A stretch of 64,000 nt of DNA from Rhodocytophaga aerolata. Its GTDB lineage: Bacteria > Bacteroidota > Bacteroidia > Cytophagales > 172606-1. Positions 44,301 to 52,489 of the stretch are shown here, piece after piece. Numbering within the stretch: the stretch's first letter is position 1; each line of letters starts with the position of its first letter. Location of the stretch: positions 62,001 through 126,000 of the forward strand of contig NZ_JAUKPO010000017.1 in the NCBI RefSeq assembly GCF_030503435.1. Direction: 5' to 3'. The notes under the pieces are model-generated. The model did not search any database and was not told where the DNA came from. It worked only from the letters and a program-made list of their open reading frames with translations. A program made the translations under genes and the position numbers.

Positions 44301-44533
44301 TTCACCCCACTTACAAAAATGAGCACTTTCTGAAACTCATTGGCCATAAAGCCATCCATGTAAGCAGGCGTTAATCCGCCGTAAGGCATGGCAATGTATA
44401 TGGTGGGCAGTTCCATGTTTGGAAATATATCCACGTTGACTTTCCGGATGGCTGTCACAGAGAAGTAGCCAATGGCAAGAACCATCACCATGATGGTAAT
44501 AGGTCTGCGCAGCGCAAATCGTATGATATTCAT
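41360..44533 (-). CDS. RND efflux permease
   Basis: A 1,057-residue inner-membrane proton antiporter with the usual 12 membrane segments, duplicated porter halves and the relay region SGLALAIGILVDEATVTIENI in helix 4 (~385-410). The Met triad of CusA is absent, so it is more likely an HAE1/CusA-distant pump for organic compounds or another ion than a Cu/Ag pump. Operon order is TolC-permease-adaptor, read on the minus strand. The substrate cannot be fixed from sequence. Confidence 0.9.
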   Translation of the reverse strand: MNIIRFALRRPITIMVMVLAIGYFSVTAIRKVNVDIFPNMELPTIYIAMPYGGLTPAYMDGFMANEFQKVLIFVSGVKDIDFKSVQGFTLMKLSFYPGTDMAQASGEVATQVSRALGFLPPGAVPPQVVRFDGSSQPIGQLVFESPQRSITELQTLALTRIRPMFVNIPGVTAPAPFGGNVRTMVVKVNPELMQSYGLSAEEITMAIAQNNLPSPAGNIRIEDQNLMSPVNSIARSPEEFLDIPVRVGSGPTVFVKDIASVEDAADITTGYAVINGKRSVYLPVIKKADASTLEVVDNLKSSIPMLKAALPEDVDVKYVFDQSGYIERALSNLIHEGILGAVLTGLMVLLFLGDKRGALIVVLTIPIAILSAVIMLYLFGQTINIMTLSGLALAIGILVDEATVTIENIHQHFELQKPKQRAILDALLEISIPKLLILFCILAVLVPSFMMSGIPKDMFLPLSLAVAFAMIASFIASQTFVPILANWLMKNDAFAHHSKDAKKKPNWFGKFKSHYLTLTRKAQRLVPKVIAVYALIVMVMIGVGGYLIGTDILPASDSGDIAVRITAPAGSRLEKTEKYVKQVTAIFQQQFPKDALKITSSYVGLQPSATAINPIFMFTSGSHEAVLQLSIDANLVDGSMEDLKERVRKEVKEQLPELALTFEPMELVQKIMSQGATTPIQISVAAGQLKQAGAYAGKIAKELKGIEFLRDVRIAEPLEYPSLEIEVDRQRAGQLGITMQDVTKALTLATSSTRFTSKNLWLDPKSGLVFQTQVQIPEAEMQSVEKLRTLPLKAGQPRPVLEDVASLKLTKLPAQVNRKGPNRYVTILANTYQKDLGSASKAVDLAIKNAGEPPRGVLVKREGTLELLSETLSGLQTGLLVAVVVIFLMLAAYYQSFSVSALILSVVPAVIGGSLMFLLLFDSTLNLQSYMGIIMSVGVSVSNAVLMVNQAEFNRLEKGMSANLASLLAASSRLRPIIMTTLAMIAGMIPMASGMGDGGEQVAPLGQAVIGGLLFSTITALLVLPHLFTLIRKKASRKSNSLDPDDPESEFASLQVA

Positions 44534-44547
44534 GTTGTGAAACTAGT

Positions 44548-45930
44548 TTAAAAGTGAGTGGACAGGTAAGAAAAATCGCCTGTAAATTCTGCCTTAAGAA
44601 TAACTTGGTTCCAGAACTGATGGAAGGCTTCAATCTCTGATCTCTCGGCTTGCTGTAACAGCAGTTGTAATTGCAATAGCTCCGTCATAGAAATTAAGCC
44701 GCTTTCATAGCGGGTCATATACAGCGCGTAAGCTTGCCTGGCGCTGTGAACCGCAGATTTTGTGCTAATCAGTTGTTTTTGCTGTTCTGAAAGCCTTTTT
44801 TCAATCGCACGCAAGGTGGTATGGAGCTTTAATGCCTGCGTTTTATAGCGTGACTGAGAAATATGTGTATTTTGCTCCGCTAGTTTATTTTCCAGCCTGT
44901 TGTTATACACACTTGTCAGATTCCAGGTGAGCCCAATACCCACAAGATAATTATCTGCCCGGTTACCAAATCCGGCTGACCACTGCTCCCCAATGCCACC
45001 TGCCGAATAGCCGCTTCCCCTGGTGGAGATACCTCCTAAAAGAGATAAGGAAGGAAACAGATTCCGTCTGGTAAGTTGCCTTTGCACATGGGCTCTGCTT
45101 ACCTCGTGTTGCAGGGTAATTAAATAGGGATGGTTGCTCACTGAATCAGGCGCTGTAAATAAGTTTGCTTCTGTAGGAGTCAGGTAAGAGGTAGTAGAGA
45201 AGCTAAGAGTATCCGTGGGAAAGGCCATGAACTCGCTTAATGCTGTTCTGCTTTCGAAGGCTTTTCCTTGCCAGTTTTCTCCTTCCCCTACAGCCTGCTG
45301 GTAAGCAGATAAAGCAAATAAAGTATCTGCACCGGGTTTCAACCCAGCTTCTGCTAAGCTTTTCGCTAAAGCAAGAATTTCCTGCATGCGGTCAGCATTT
45401 CTATGTGCCCATTCTACATTGACCTGATTATAGAGTATATCCAGGTAGCGTGAGCTGATTTCTGATCTCACCTTAATCTGAGACGCATGATACCGGCTTT
45501 TGTAAGCTTGCTCTTGTATGCTGGCTGCTTCTAACTGCTTTCCTCGCCTGCCAAACGCATAGATTTCCCAATCCATTAAAAGGGAGCCATACAGGTTAGT
45601 CATCGCATGAGGACTACCGGTTAGCTCTGCCGGACTTGCGCTGACATTGAATATACCTGGCAGCGGAAAAAAAGAGCCAATACTGCCAGCATAGCTGCCA
45701 TAGGTATTCTGCAGTTGCAACTGCAGTTGAGGTAAAAACTGATGTTGAATGAGTTGTTTCTGGTAACTGGCAGCCTTGATTTGTGCCTGATCTTCTGCAA
45801 AAAGGGGATAGTTAGCTAAGGTTAGTTCCCATGCCCTCGAAAGGGATAGCTCAGAAGGCGCTTGGGAATAAGCGTGCAACTTAACAAATAGCAGAAGGAT
45901 TCCTACCAGATAAAGTTTTAGCCTTATCAT
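44548..45930 (-). CDS. TolC-family outer membrane efflux protein
   Basis: A 460-residue protein with a signal peptide (~1-23, ending AYSQ) and two OEP repeats of coiled-coil helices. It is the first gene of the minus-strand RND operon and lies 14 bp before the permease gene. Confidence 0.88.
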   Translation of the reverse strand: MIRLKLYLVGILLLFVKLHAYSQAPSELSLSRAWELTLANYPLFAEDQAQIKAASYQKQLIQHQFLPQLQLQLQNTYGSYAGSIGSFFPLPGIFNVSASPAELTGSPHAMTNLYGSLLMDWEIYAFGRRGKQLEAASIQEQAYKSRYHASQIKVRSEISSRYLDILYNQVNVEWAHRNADRMQEILALAKSLAEAGLKPGADTLFALSAYQQAVGEGENWQGKAFESRTALSEFMAFPTDTLSFSTTSYLTPTEANLFTAPDSVSNHPYLITLQHEVSRAHVQRQLTRRNLFPSLSLLGGISTRGSGYSAGGIGEQWSAGFGNRADNYLVGIGLTWNLTSVYNNRLENKLAEQNTHISQSRYKTQALKLHTTLRAIEKRLSEQQKQLISTKSAVHSARQAYALYMTRYESGLISMTELLQLQLLLQQAERSEIEAFHQFWNQVILKAEFTGDFSYLSTHF

Positions 45931-46055
45931 AGAATATGAGTAAAAATTGAAATGTGAGAAAAAGATTTACTGACTTCTCTGTAGATAAAAGAGAAGCGAA
46001 AAAGAGATCTCTTTTCCAAGCTATTGCAAGGGAAGAGATAAATTGAGGAAAGGAA

Positions 46056-46517
46056 TCAAATTAGAAGTTTGCGCAGGCGCAGAAACAGAGCAGTATTACC
46101 TGCTAGGAAATTACCTGAAAAGGCAGGGGGAATAACTTTTCTACCTCTCTCAGTTATTAGTAAGAGGTATACGCTTGCAAGGCTTGCAGCCAGAAGGAAA
46201 AATGGATTTTTTACAGCAAAATTCTTTAAGAGCGGATTTAACTCTGTATCTGCTAGTATAGAATAGACAGCCATACTACAAGCTACGGTTGTAGCTTTCT
46301 GATCAAAATCGTATACTAGACTTTTAGCCTTCTTTTGAGAAGCCGTGCCGTTTTCTACTGGTGCACTCTTTGAGAATGCCCTTTTAAGTTCTTGCTTAAG
46401 TGGGCAGGAAAGAAGTAAACACAGCATTAAAACTGCTAAAAACATTGACCGAAAAGCGCTTACTAAAACCATCTCATCTTTGGCTGTTTTCGGTTTTGTT
46501 ACATGAAATTTATTCAT
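46056..46517 (-). CDS. Hypothetical membrane protein
   Basis: A 153-residue protein with two to three hydrophobic stretches (AVLMLCLLLSC ~30-40; FFLLAASLASVYLLLI ~106-121) and a basic tail. I do not recognise the family. It lies 125 bp ahead of the RND operon and 36 bp after the SoxB-like gene in the same direction. Confidence 0.5.
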   Translation of the reverse strand: MNKFHVTKPKTAKDEMVLVSAFRSMFLAVLMLCLLLSCPLKQELKRAFSKSAPVENGTASQKKAKSLVYDFDQKATTVACSMAVYSILADTELNPLLKNFAVKNPFFLLAASLASVYLLLITERGRKVIPPAFSGNFLAGNTALFLRLRKLLI

Positions 46518-46553
46518 AAGCCATGTATTTTGTGTTCATCTATTTTATTAAAT

Positions 46554-48017
46554 CTACACGCTTATAAAGGTGGTTTCAAGCGTTATTTGCACTGGCGCAT
46601 GTTTAGACAGAAATTGCTCCATGGCTTCTACTGCCCCAATGGTAGTATCCCTCCGGTTACGGCCTAATTCTTTGGGCACTCCCTGTACGGTGATAAAGGC
46701 CACTTTATAATACCTATCCGGTTCTATAGCTCTATCATTGATAAACAAAGCCTGAATGCGGCAACCTTTGGGGTTTTCCATCTTGAAAAATACTTTTATT
46801 CCCATTGCCCGCTTTACAAAACCACCGGCTTGTTTATAAGCATCGGCAGAAAAGGTGTTTTCTAAATTATTTTCCAGCATAGCTAACATTTCTTCACCTG
46901 ATAACTCTACCAGTGAGATCACAGGGTTCATTGGGGTAATATCATACAAATCATTTCTTGTAATAATACCTGCCCGAATCGGAGCACCATACCGCCATCC
47001 ATTTGAAAAAGCAATCTCTGCCCCTGAGCTTTCCAGAATAGCTTTCAATAAAAAATTATCCATCGTGGATTCAAGGCAAGTACTTCTATCTAATGGTGTG
47101 GCGGTTGTTCCTACTACCTTTGATAAATGGTCTTTATAAGGAGCCATGCTTTGGTCAATTAACACTTGCATATCCTGGTCAGGCATTATTGTCTGGGATA
47201 CCTCTATTAACTGATGCGTATAGTGAATGATCTTCCCTGCTTTAATCTCCAGTGCTAATTCGCCTATAAAAGCACCATGGCAGCCCGATTCAATCACAAT
47301 GGTGTTACCTTGTATGATAGGCTTCGTAATCCGGTCATGGGTATGGGCATTCAGGCAGATATCTACCCCTTCAACCTCTGATAGCAGCTTCATAGTTTGA
47401 GGTAGACCCAAATGGGATAGCAAGATAATCAACTCTACTTTTTCTTCTTCACGCAAAGTCTCAATGATAGGAGGTAGTTCTTCCCGTCCGAGTGTAAAAT
47501 ATATCCCTTCACTAAATGAAGCAGGCATTGTTTTATCAACAATATTGTAAGCAATACCAATGATTCCTACCCGTATGCCGTTTACTTCTTTTACCAGGTA
47601 GGGAGGCAAAAAAAGCGTATCCGACTTTTTATCAAATACATTAATGGCAAGCATAGGGAAGTTGAGCCTGCTCACTAACTGTTGAAGTCTCTTCGGTCCA
47701 TAGGCAAAATCCCAATGGGCAGTCATGGCATCAAATCCTACCTGATTCAATACCTCTATCATGACTTCCCCCTGTGATTGCACAGCTGGATAGGTACCAT
47801 GAAAGGTATCTCCGCCATCAAAGGCTAAAACCTGGTTAGGATATTGTTTCCGTTTTTGATTAATAAGTGAAGCTATTCGGGCATAGCCGCCAGCAGGCCG
47901 GTAAACAGTACGGCCATTCTCCCAGAACCATTCCTGATGCAGCTCTAAATAAGCATGCACATCATTTAACTGTAAAATGACAAGTTTATTCCTGTTATCA
48001 TTATCTGTGTCTTCCAT
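46554..48017 (-). CDS. SoxB/5'-nucleotidase-like metallophosphoesterase
   Basis: A 487-residue protein with a calcineurin-type metal site: NDVHAYLE (~18-25), FDGGDTFHG (~66-74), and later HTHDR. The segment MTAHWDFAYGPKRL resembles the SoxB signature rather than plain nucleotidases. A 5'-nucleotidase C-terminal domain follows (~300-487). SoxB cleaves sulfate from carrier-bound thiosulfate in the periplasm, but this protein has no signal peptide and no SoxAX or SoxYZ genes are near. A cytosolic hydrolase of another sulfur compound or nucleotide is possible. Confidence 0.75.
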   Translation of the reverse strand: MEDTDNDNRNKLVILQLNDVHAYLELHQEWFWENGRTVYRPAGGYARIASLINQKRKQYPNQVLAFDGGDTFHGTYPAVQSQGEVMIEVLNQVGFDAMTAHWDFAYGPKRLQQLVSRLNFPMLAINVFDKKSDTLFLPPYLVKEVNGIRVGIIGIAYNIVDKTMPASFSEGIYFTLGREELPPIIETLREEEKVELIILLSHLGLPQTMKLLSEVEGVDICLNAHTHDRITKPIIQGNTIVIESGCHGAFIGELALEIKAGKIIHYTHQLIEVSQTIMPDQDMQVLIDQSMAPYKDHLSKVVGTTATPLDRSTCLESTMDNFLLKAILESSGAEIAFSNGWRYGAPIRAGIITRNDLYDITPMNPVISLVELSGEEMLAMLENNLENTFSADAYKQAGGFVKRAMGIKVFFKMENPKGCRIQALFINDRAIEPDRYYKVAFITVQGVPKELGRNRRDTTIGAVEAMEQFLSKHAPVQITLETTFISV

Positions 48018-48040
48018 CTTTGTGAGTTTAAATACCTGTA

Positions 48041-48505
48041 TTAGTTTCCAGCTTTCAGATAACTCCAGCCTTCTTCTTGCTTTTTAACAATCTCAGCCAC
48101 TCCTGATGGAACAGTTGTGATCCCTGGAAGTAGCGCAAACTTGTCGAGTTTACGTGATTTGAGTGTATTCTCACAGGCTGCAAATACAACTCCTTTTTTG
48201 ATAAACCCGCTGATTTCTTTGGAGAATAAGCTCTCTTTGGCTAATACAAAGTCAAGGCCCTGGCTGTGATTTACAACTTCAATCTGCGCATCCGGCCACT
48301 CGGTTAATAAGTTCTGCAAATTCTTTAACAGCCCTCTTTGAGTAAGCGTATCGGCTGAAGATAACTGGAAGACGATTCTATGTCTTTGTTGCTTCTCACT
48401 TGTAGGTACAGAATTGTTTTTAGGTACCAGTGCTAGTAAAGTCATACTGACCAATACAAGGATGGCAACCCATAAATTGATACTTATATTTTTATTCAAA
48501 TTCAT
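48041..48505 (-). CDS. DsrE-family sulfur-carrier protein with membrane anchor
   Basis: A 154-residue protein with an N-terminal hydrophobic segment (~8-25) and a DsrE-like domain (HRIVFQLSSADTLTQRGLLKNLQNLLTEW; VVFAACENTLKSRKL; GITTVPSGVAEIV). The Cys in AACENT corresponds to the sulfur-carrying Cys in DsrE/TusD relatives. The anchor places it on the outer face of the inner membrane. It lies 23 bp from the SoxB-like gene, which supports a joint role in sulfane-sulfur transfer. Confidence 0.75.
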   Translation of the reverse strand: MNLNKNISINLWVAILVLVSMTLLALVPKNNSVPTSEKQQRHRIVFQLSSADTLTQRGLLKNLQNLLTEWPDAQIEVVNHSQGLDFVLAKESLFSKEISGFIKKGVVFAACENTLKSRKLDKFALLPGITTVPSGVAEIVKKQEEGWSYLKAGN

Positions 48506-48596
48506 AGTTATCTTTTGTTTGATATGTTGCTCATATAATTGCCCGTAAGCTTCATTTTAACTAAAGGTTGAACGTACATATATGAGTCATCTACTT

Positions 48597-49214
48597 TTAC
48601 TTGGTAAGTGAGAGTAGATAGTTACTAAACTCTTCATTATCATAGTCTGCCATTCCTTCGTGTCTTGCCAGTATTTTTCCATCTTTACCCAGAATAAAAG
48701 TAGTAGGAATAGCATTTGAGTGAAAGTCAGCAGGCATACTTCCGGCAGGCAGGTATACAGGAAAAGAATACCCTTTTCTATCAATAAATTTTTTAGCCTT
48801 TTGCGGATCTTCATCTAAGGAAAGCATTACAAAAGCTACTTTCGTAGTATCCATTTTCTTATATAAGTTATGGATACTAGGCATTTCAGCGATACAAGGC
48901 GGACACCAGCTGGCCCACAAATTCATAAATACTACTTTGCCTTTCAGTTCTTGTAAGTTGATTTGCTTACCATTTAAATCCTGTAGAGGCATATTATACG
49001 CGTAGTTGCTGGTTTCTACGGTGTTCGTAGAAGACACTTGCTGAATAGGAGCAGATTCGGGTATGTCAGGTTTGCTAATACCTGTTGCTAAGACTAGGCG
49101 TTGCAAACCACCAATTACTTCTGTATGTAATCCGGTAGTAAATAAGATTACGATAATACCAATAGTAACTACCCATTGAATAATATCCTTTTTATTTCTT
49201 GTTGATTGAGTCAT
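48597..49214 (-). CDS. TlpA-like thioredoxin-fold protein
   Basis: A 205-residue protein with an N-terminal membrane anchor (~13-30) and an AhpC/TlpA-type thioredoxin domain. The active site is WASWCPPCIAEMPS (Cys 104, 107) and the cis-Pro segment is AIPTTFILG. It should act as a periplasmic thiol reductase, possibly keeping the DsrE protein or a sulfur carrier reduced. It leads the minus-strand group TlpA-DsrE-SoxB-like. Confidence 0.88.
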   Translation of the reverse strand: MTQSTRNKKDIIQWVVTIGIIVILFTTGLHTEVIGGLQRLVLATGISKPDIPESAPIQQVSSTNTVETSNYAYNMPLQDLNGKQINLQELKGKVVFMNLWASWCPPCIAEMPSIHNLYKKMDTTKVAFVMLSLDEDPQKAKKFIDRKGYSFPVYLPAGSMPADFHSNAIPTTFILGKDGKILARHEGMADYDNEEFSNYLLSLTK

Positions 49215-49470
49215 GATTGTAAAATTTATTGAATGAAATGGTAGCAGATCTTCTTTATAGGATATATTAAGCCTATTAATGATTAGAAATCATTGTAGCT
49301 TTTATAAAACCAAAAAGAAGATTACAATAGATTTTGAATAGTTGTACCCCAAGACAGAGGCACAATAAAATAAGACTTGCAAGGAATACAGTACAGTTAC
49401 CCTCTTTTAAGAAAGAAGTAATTTATGTAATCTTAAAAAAGAAAAGTGTAGTATTTTCTACCAGCCAGTC

Positions 49471-49872
49471 TTAAGCCATCTTGGGAGGGCCAACGTCTGT
49501 GAGTAGATTCGGAGAAGTATAGTGTGTGGTAACACCAGGCAAATAAACTATTTGCTGAGAAAAGGTACTTTCTAAAGAATAAGCGTAGCTATAAGGTAGA
49601 TTAGTTATATCTGCACCACATTGGATAACAAGTGCTTCTGCAGGTACAGACGCTTCATCGGATTGGTTTTGGTATACAACCCACGAATGACTAGTTAGCT
49701 TCTGTTTCTTTGCTTTCTTGAACTTACACTCCTTACGTATTTTAATATTACCTGTAGCAACAGAGGAGGGAATGGCCATAGCCTGTATAGCCTGCGCAAA
49801 CAGATAAATAATCAAAAGTAAGCTGGCTATATACGTTCTAAGATAATACAAGATACTATGGTCTTTGGTCAA
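49471..49872 (-). CDS. Hypothetical exported protein
   Basis: A 133-residue protein with a hydrophobic N-terminus (~11-32) and a basic KECKFKKAKKQK segment (~45-57). No family recognised. Two single Cys residues (~47 and ~87) could pair. It lies between the TlpA gene and DUF305. Confidence 0.5.
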   Translation of the reverse strand: MTKDHSILYYLRTYIASLLLIIYLFAQAIQAMAIPSSVATGNIKIRKECKFKKAKKQKLTSHSWVVYQNQSDEASVPAEALVIQCGADITNLPYSYAYSLESTFSQQIVYLPGVTTHYTSPNLLTDVGPPKMA

Positions 49873-50151
49873 TTAAAGCAACGCAAAGATAAAGAAAATA
49901 GTTGCTTTACAAAAACGACTGTCTATAACAATGAGAGAGGCACTTTGCCATGGGGTAACAGAATTATGGTAATTAAATTTGATTCCTATTTCTGTAATCA
50001 CTGAAATATTTTTGGGACTTACACTTAGTTGTGTTAATAGGGGTAGATGCTAATTTATTCAAGTTGATCAAAGAGAGATAAAGCTACAAATATTGTAAAT
50101 TCACTTTTATTACTTCCATTTGCCTATTGATAAACTATTTGCTAAAAAAGA

Positions 50152-50637
50152 TTACTTTGCTGACTCCAATTTTTTAATATAGGCTTTCATTTTTACAATT
50201 TCTTCTTCTTGCGCTTTTATGATTTCATCAGCTAACTTCCTTACCTGAGGATCTTTTATATTCGCTCTTTTACTTGTGAGAATAGCAATTGAATGGTGCG
50301 GAATCATTGCTTTCATATATAGCACATCACTTATGGGAGTTTGCGTTCTCGCCAATGTCAAAGCAGTAACAAACACTAGCAAACTGGTTACTAGGACGGC
50401 TATGTTTTTCTTCCTGTTTTTGTACATAGGTTGCATAAAAGAAAGCATGATCACTGCCATTGCGGCAATCCCTAAACAGGCCATATAAAACCGGGTCAGG
50501 CTGAAATATACATGGTCCAATGCGTAGGTGTTAAAATACATAGTGATGTACATAGCAATAAAGGAGGCAACTAACATCAAAACAAATTTTGTGTAAGGCT
50601 TACTATGCTTCTGATTCATTACTTGATGGTTTTCCAT
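50152..50637 (-). CDS. DUF305 protein with membrane domain
   Basis: A 161-residue protein with about three hydrophobic segments in the first ~100 residues. The C-terminal DUF305 part follows (MKAMIPHHSIAILTSKRANIKDPQVRKLADEIIKAQEEEIVKMKAYI). The family is tied to copper/silver stress. It is the last gene before the island's right end, just as a different DUF305 gene lies near the end of the left element. Confidence 0.85.
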   Translation of the reverse strand: MENHQVMNQKHSKPYTKFVLMLVASFIAMYITMYFNTYALDHVYFSLTRFYMACLGIAAMAVIMLSFMQPMYKNRKKNIAVLVTSLLVFVTALTLARTQTPISDVLYMKAMIPHHSIAILTSKRANIKDPQVRKLADEIIKAQEEEIVKMKAYIKKLESAK

Positions 50638-50868
50638 TTAATAGATTTAAAGGTTATATATAATTTGTTGAGTTGTTCTAACTTGTAATAACAAATGCCT
50701 TATAAGGATTTTACGAAGATGTATTCTTTTAAGTTAGTTTATTGTTAGGCAAGCAACTGGAGTTATGTTGACGGGATTACATGCCCAACTACCTTATTAA
50801 TTTTAAATGTTAATGTGTTGTATGTTGTCAGATAAAAGTGGACAAGTAAAGCAAAAACTAGTAGAGCA

Positions 50869-51086
50869 GAGGTAGCTAACTTTCAACAGGGATTGCTCGT
50901 GCAAAACGCTTCTTTAACTTGTCTAAGCCATTCAATTTTTCCTAGCGAAACGAGGTAAAAAGGGTGTTTTTAAAATTATTTATTCAGACCTATTTCAGAC
51001 CTATGGCATCTAACTGCTTGACTGACAGCAGACAGGCGCTATACTTATAATCAGTAGGTCGTTGGTTCGATTCCGACTGGGGGCTC
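50869..51086 (+). repeat. Right-end repeat, copy 2 (partner at 12,925-13,140)
   Basis: It mirrors copy 1 in order and spacing: 67 bp with 61 matches (50,936-51,002), a 45-bp unrelated middle, then the tRNA 3' half. The offset between copies is 37,946 bp. Confidence 0.7.
51048..51086 (+). repeat. tRNA-Thr 3'-half direct repeat, copy 2 (putative att site)
   Basis: It is identical over 39 bp to 13,102-13,140. The base before the shared block differs (loop CTTATAA instead of CTTGTAA), so identity starts inside the anticodon loop, as expected for a recombination boundary. Confidence 0.7.
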
Positions 51087-51090
51087 CGAA

Positions 51091-51123
51091 AAAACCGCTA
51101 AATTTGCGAAATTTGGCGGTTTT
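51091..51123 (+). terminator. Rho-independent terminator after tRNA copy 2
   Basis: AAAACCGCTAAATTT (51,091-51,105) pairs with AAATTTGGCGGTTTT (51,109-51,123) apart from one G-U pair, and a T-run follows. Confidence 0.8.
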
Positions 51124-51540
51124 TGGTATTCAAAATTTGCAGTACCCAAAATGCAGATATATTTTTGAGAATTTTTTTAAAATCGAAAAGGGGTGTTTTT
51201 GTGCTTTTCGCTAGTAACTTTAGTAAGTGGGCATTTTTTACTACTAACTACATTCACTAAGCAATGTAAGAGTAGATAGCCAATGGGGATATAAAACATC
51301 GTACTTAAAGGCTTTGTTAGTAATCAAACCTGTTGAAGGAATTGAATGGGATTCTGCAGCTAGTATAATATGCAATATGTTCTTGGGAACAGCCATATTG
51401 TTTCTACATACATCAATTTGTTAGTTAATTTTAAACAAGCAAAACAGATGGGGCGATTCCCTTTCCTACCTATAAATCAATCGACTTTATATAAAGAGCG
51501 TATATAAAATTTCAGCATACGATCCTAGTTTTCCAATAAT

Positions 51541-52464
51541 TTAAGTATACCTTTTGCGCAACAAGTGTAGCATATGCACATTTATGGCCCATTGGTCAAC
51601 TATAGGTTGCTGTGTATAGGGCATAGTAGGCATATAATTGGGAGGCCCGAACTCTGTTAAAATCGTTAACGTTTCTCCTTTTGTTTTTTTTAGCTGCACA
51701 ACTTTGTCCCACCAGGCAAAATGGGTTTCCACTGCCTCTACCCATTCCGGAGCCTGTGGGTCATTAACCTGAGGACCTTGTGCATGACCAATACGGGCAT
51801 GTATATGATCTACTCTCGACAGTACCAAATCCATGGTGGTCTGTTGATCCTTCAATAAACTCTCACTTACATTACACCAATGGGATGCATCCAGCGTAAT
51901 TCTCAGTTCCGGGTTTTTCTCGATGTATTGTTTAGCAATGGGAGCAGCAAATAACATGCGCGACCGGTGGGTTTCATGACAAATCCGGATGCCGGTTTTT
52001 TTGGATAGGGCTACAGTATAGTCAATAAAAGCTTTATTCTCATCTATACTGAAGTAGTCCTTTCCTGAGTGACAATTAATATACAAAGGCTTGATACCTG
52101 TATTTCCTGTGGCTGCATCAATCATTGCTTTAAAATAATCAAGATTTTCCCGCCAGTTGCTTTGATTAGCACCACAAAGGAAACCTGCCTCCAGGTTGTA
52201 TTTTTTCAGAAGGGAGAATAACTCCTCCTGCTCCGTTTTTTTCATGGGCCACCATATCTCTATACCATTATATCCTTCCGCTTTTACTTTTGCACAGTAG
52301 CTATCCAAAGAGCCAGGAAAACCCCAATTGGTGGCTAGTATTTTTAGTTCAAAGGCGGCGTTCATCTGATAAGCAGATGGATGTTTGGCTGCAAATACAT
52401 CCAGGGATGATAGCATTAAAGCAGTTGTAGAGGTTTGAATGAATTTTCTTCGGTTGATGCTCAT
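51541..52464 (-). CDS. Exported sugar-phosphate isomerase/epimerase-like TIM-barrel protein
   Basis: A 307-residue protein. A Tat-like signal (INRRKFIQTSTTALMLSSL, ~3-21) precedes an AP-endonuclease-2-type TIM barrel with metal-ligand-like segments YNGIEIWWP, YINCHSGKDY, ICHETHRSR, ITLDASHWCNV and HIHARIGHAQG. Such proteins isomerise or epimerise sugars; substrate unknown. It is last in the minus-strand group with PSCyt1, DUF1501 and PSD1 proteins. Confidence 0.85.
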   Translation of the reverse strand: MSINRRKFIQTSTTALMLSSLDVFAAKHPSAYQMNAAFELKILATNWGFPGSLDSYCAKVKAEGYNGIEIWWPMKKTEQEELFSLLKKYNLEAGFLCGANQSNWRENLDYFKAMIDAATGNTGIKPLYINCHSGKDYFSIDENKAFIDYTVALSKKTGIRICHETHRSRMLFAAPIAKQYIEKNPELRITLDASHWCNVSESLLKDQQTTMDLVLSRVDHIHARIGHAQGPQVNDPQAPEWVEAVETHFAWWDKVVQLKKTKGETLTILTEFGPPNYMPTMPYTQQPIVDQWAINVHMLHLLRKRYT

Positions 52465-52489
52465 TGGTTTTAGCCAGAAAAATGATTTC

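Larger units (their letters stand above)
50638..51540 (+). other. Long non-coding stretch: island right end and flank
   Basis: No gene seen in ~900 bp. It contains an orphan IS-end-like sequence (TAAAAGTGGACAA at 50,833-50,845), the right-end repeat (50,869-51,086), the tRNA 3' half and a terminator. From 51,125 to 51,540 nothing recognizable is present, including no intact tRNA or integrase. Confidence 0.6.

Noticed and set aside
41360-44533. Second Cu/Ag pump
   Set aside because: The RND permease lacks the Met triad and associated metal-binding adaptor domains, so copper specificity is not supported.
46554-49214. Full Sox thiosulfate-oxidation system
   Set aside because: No SoxA, X, Y, Z, C or D genes are visible; only a SoxB-like gene with DsrE and TlpA companions.
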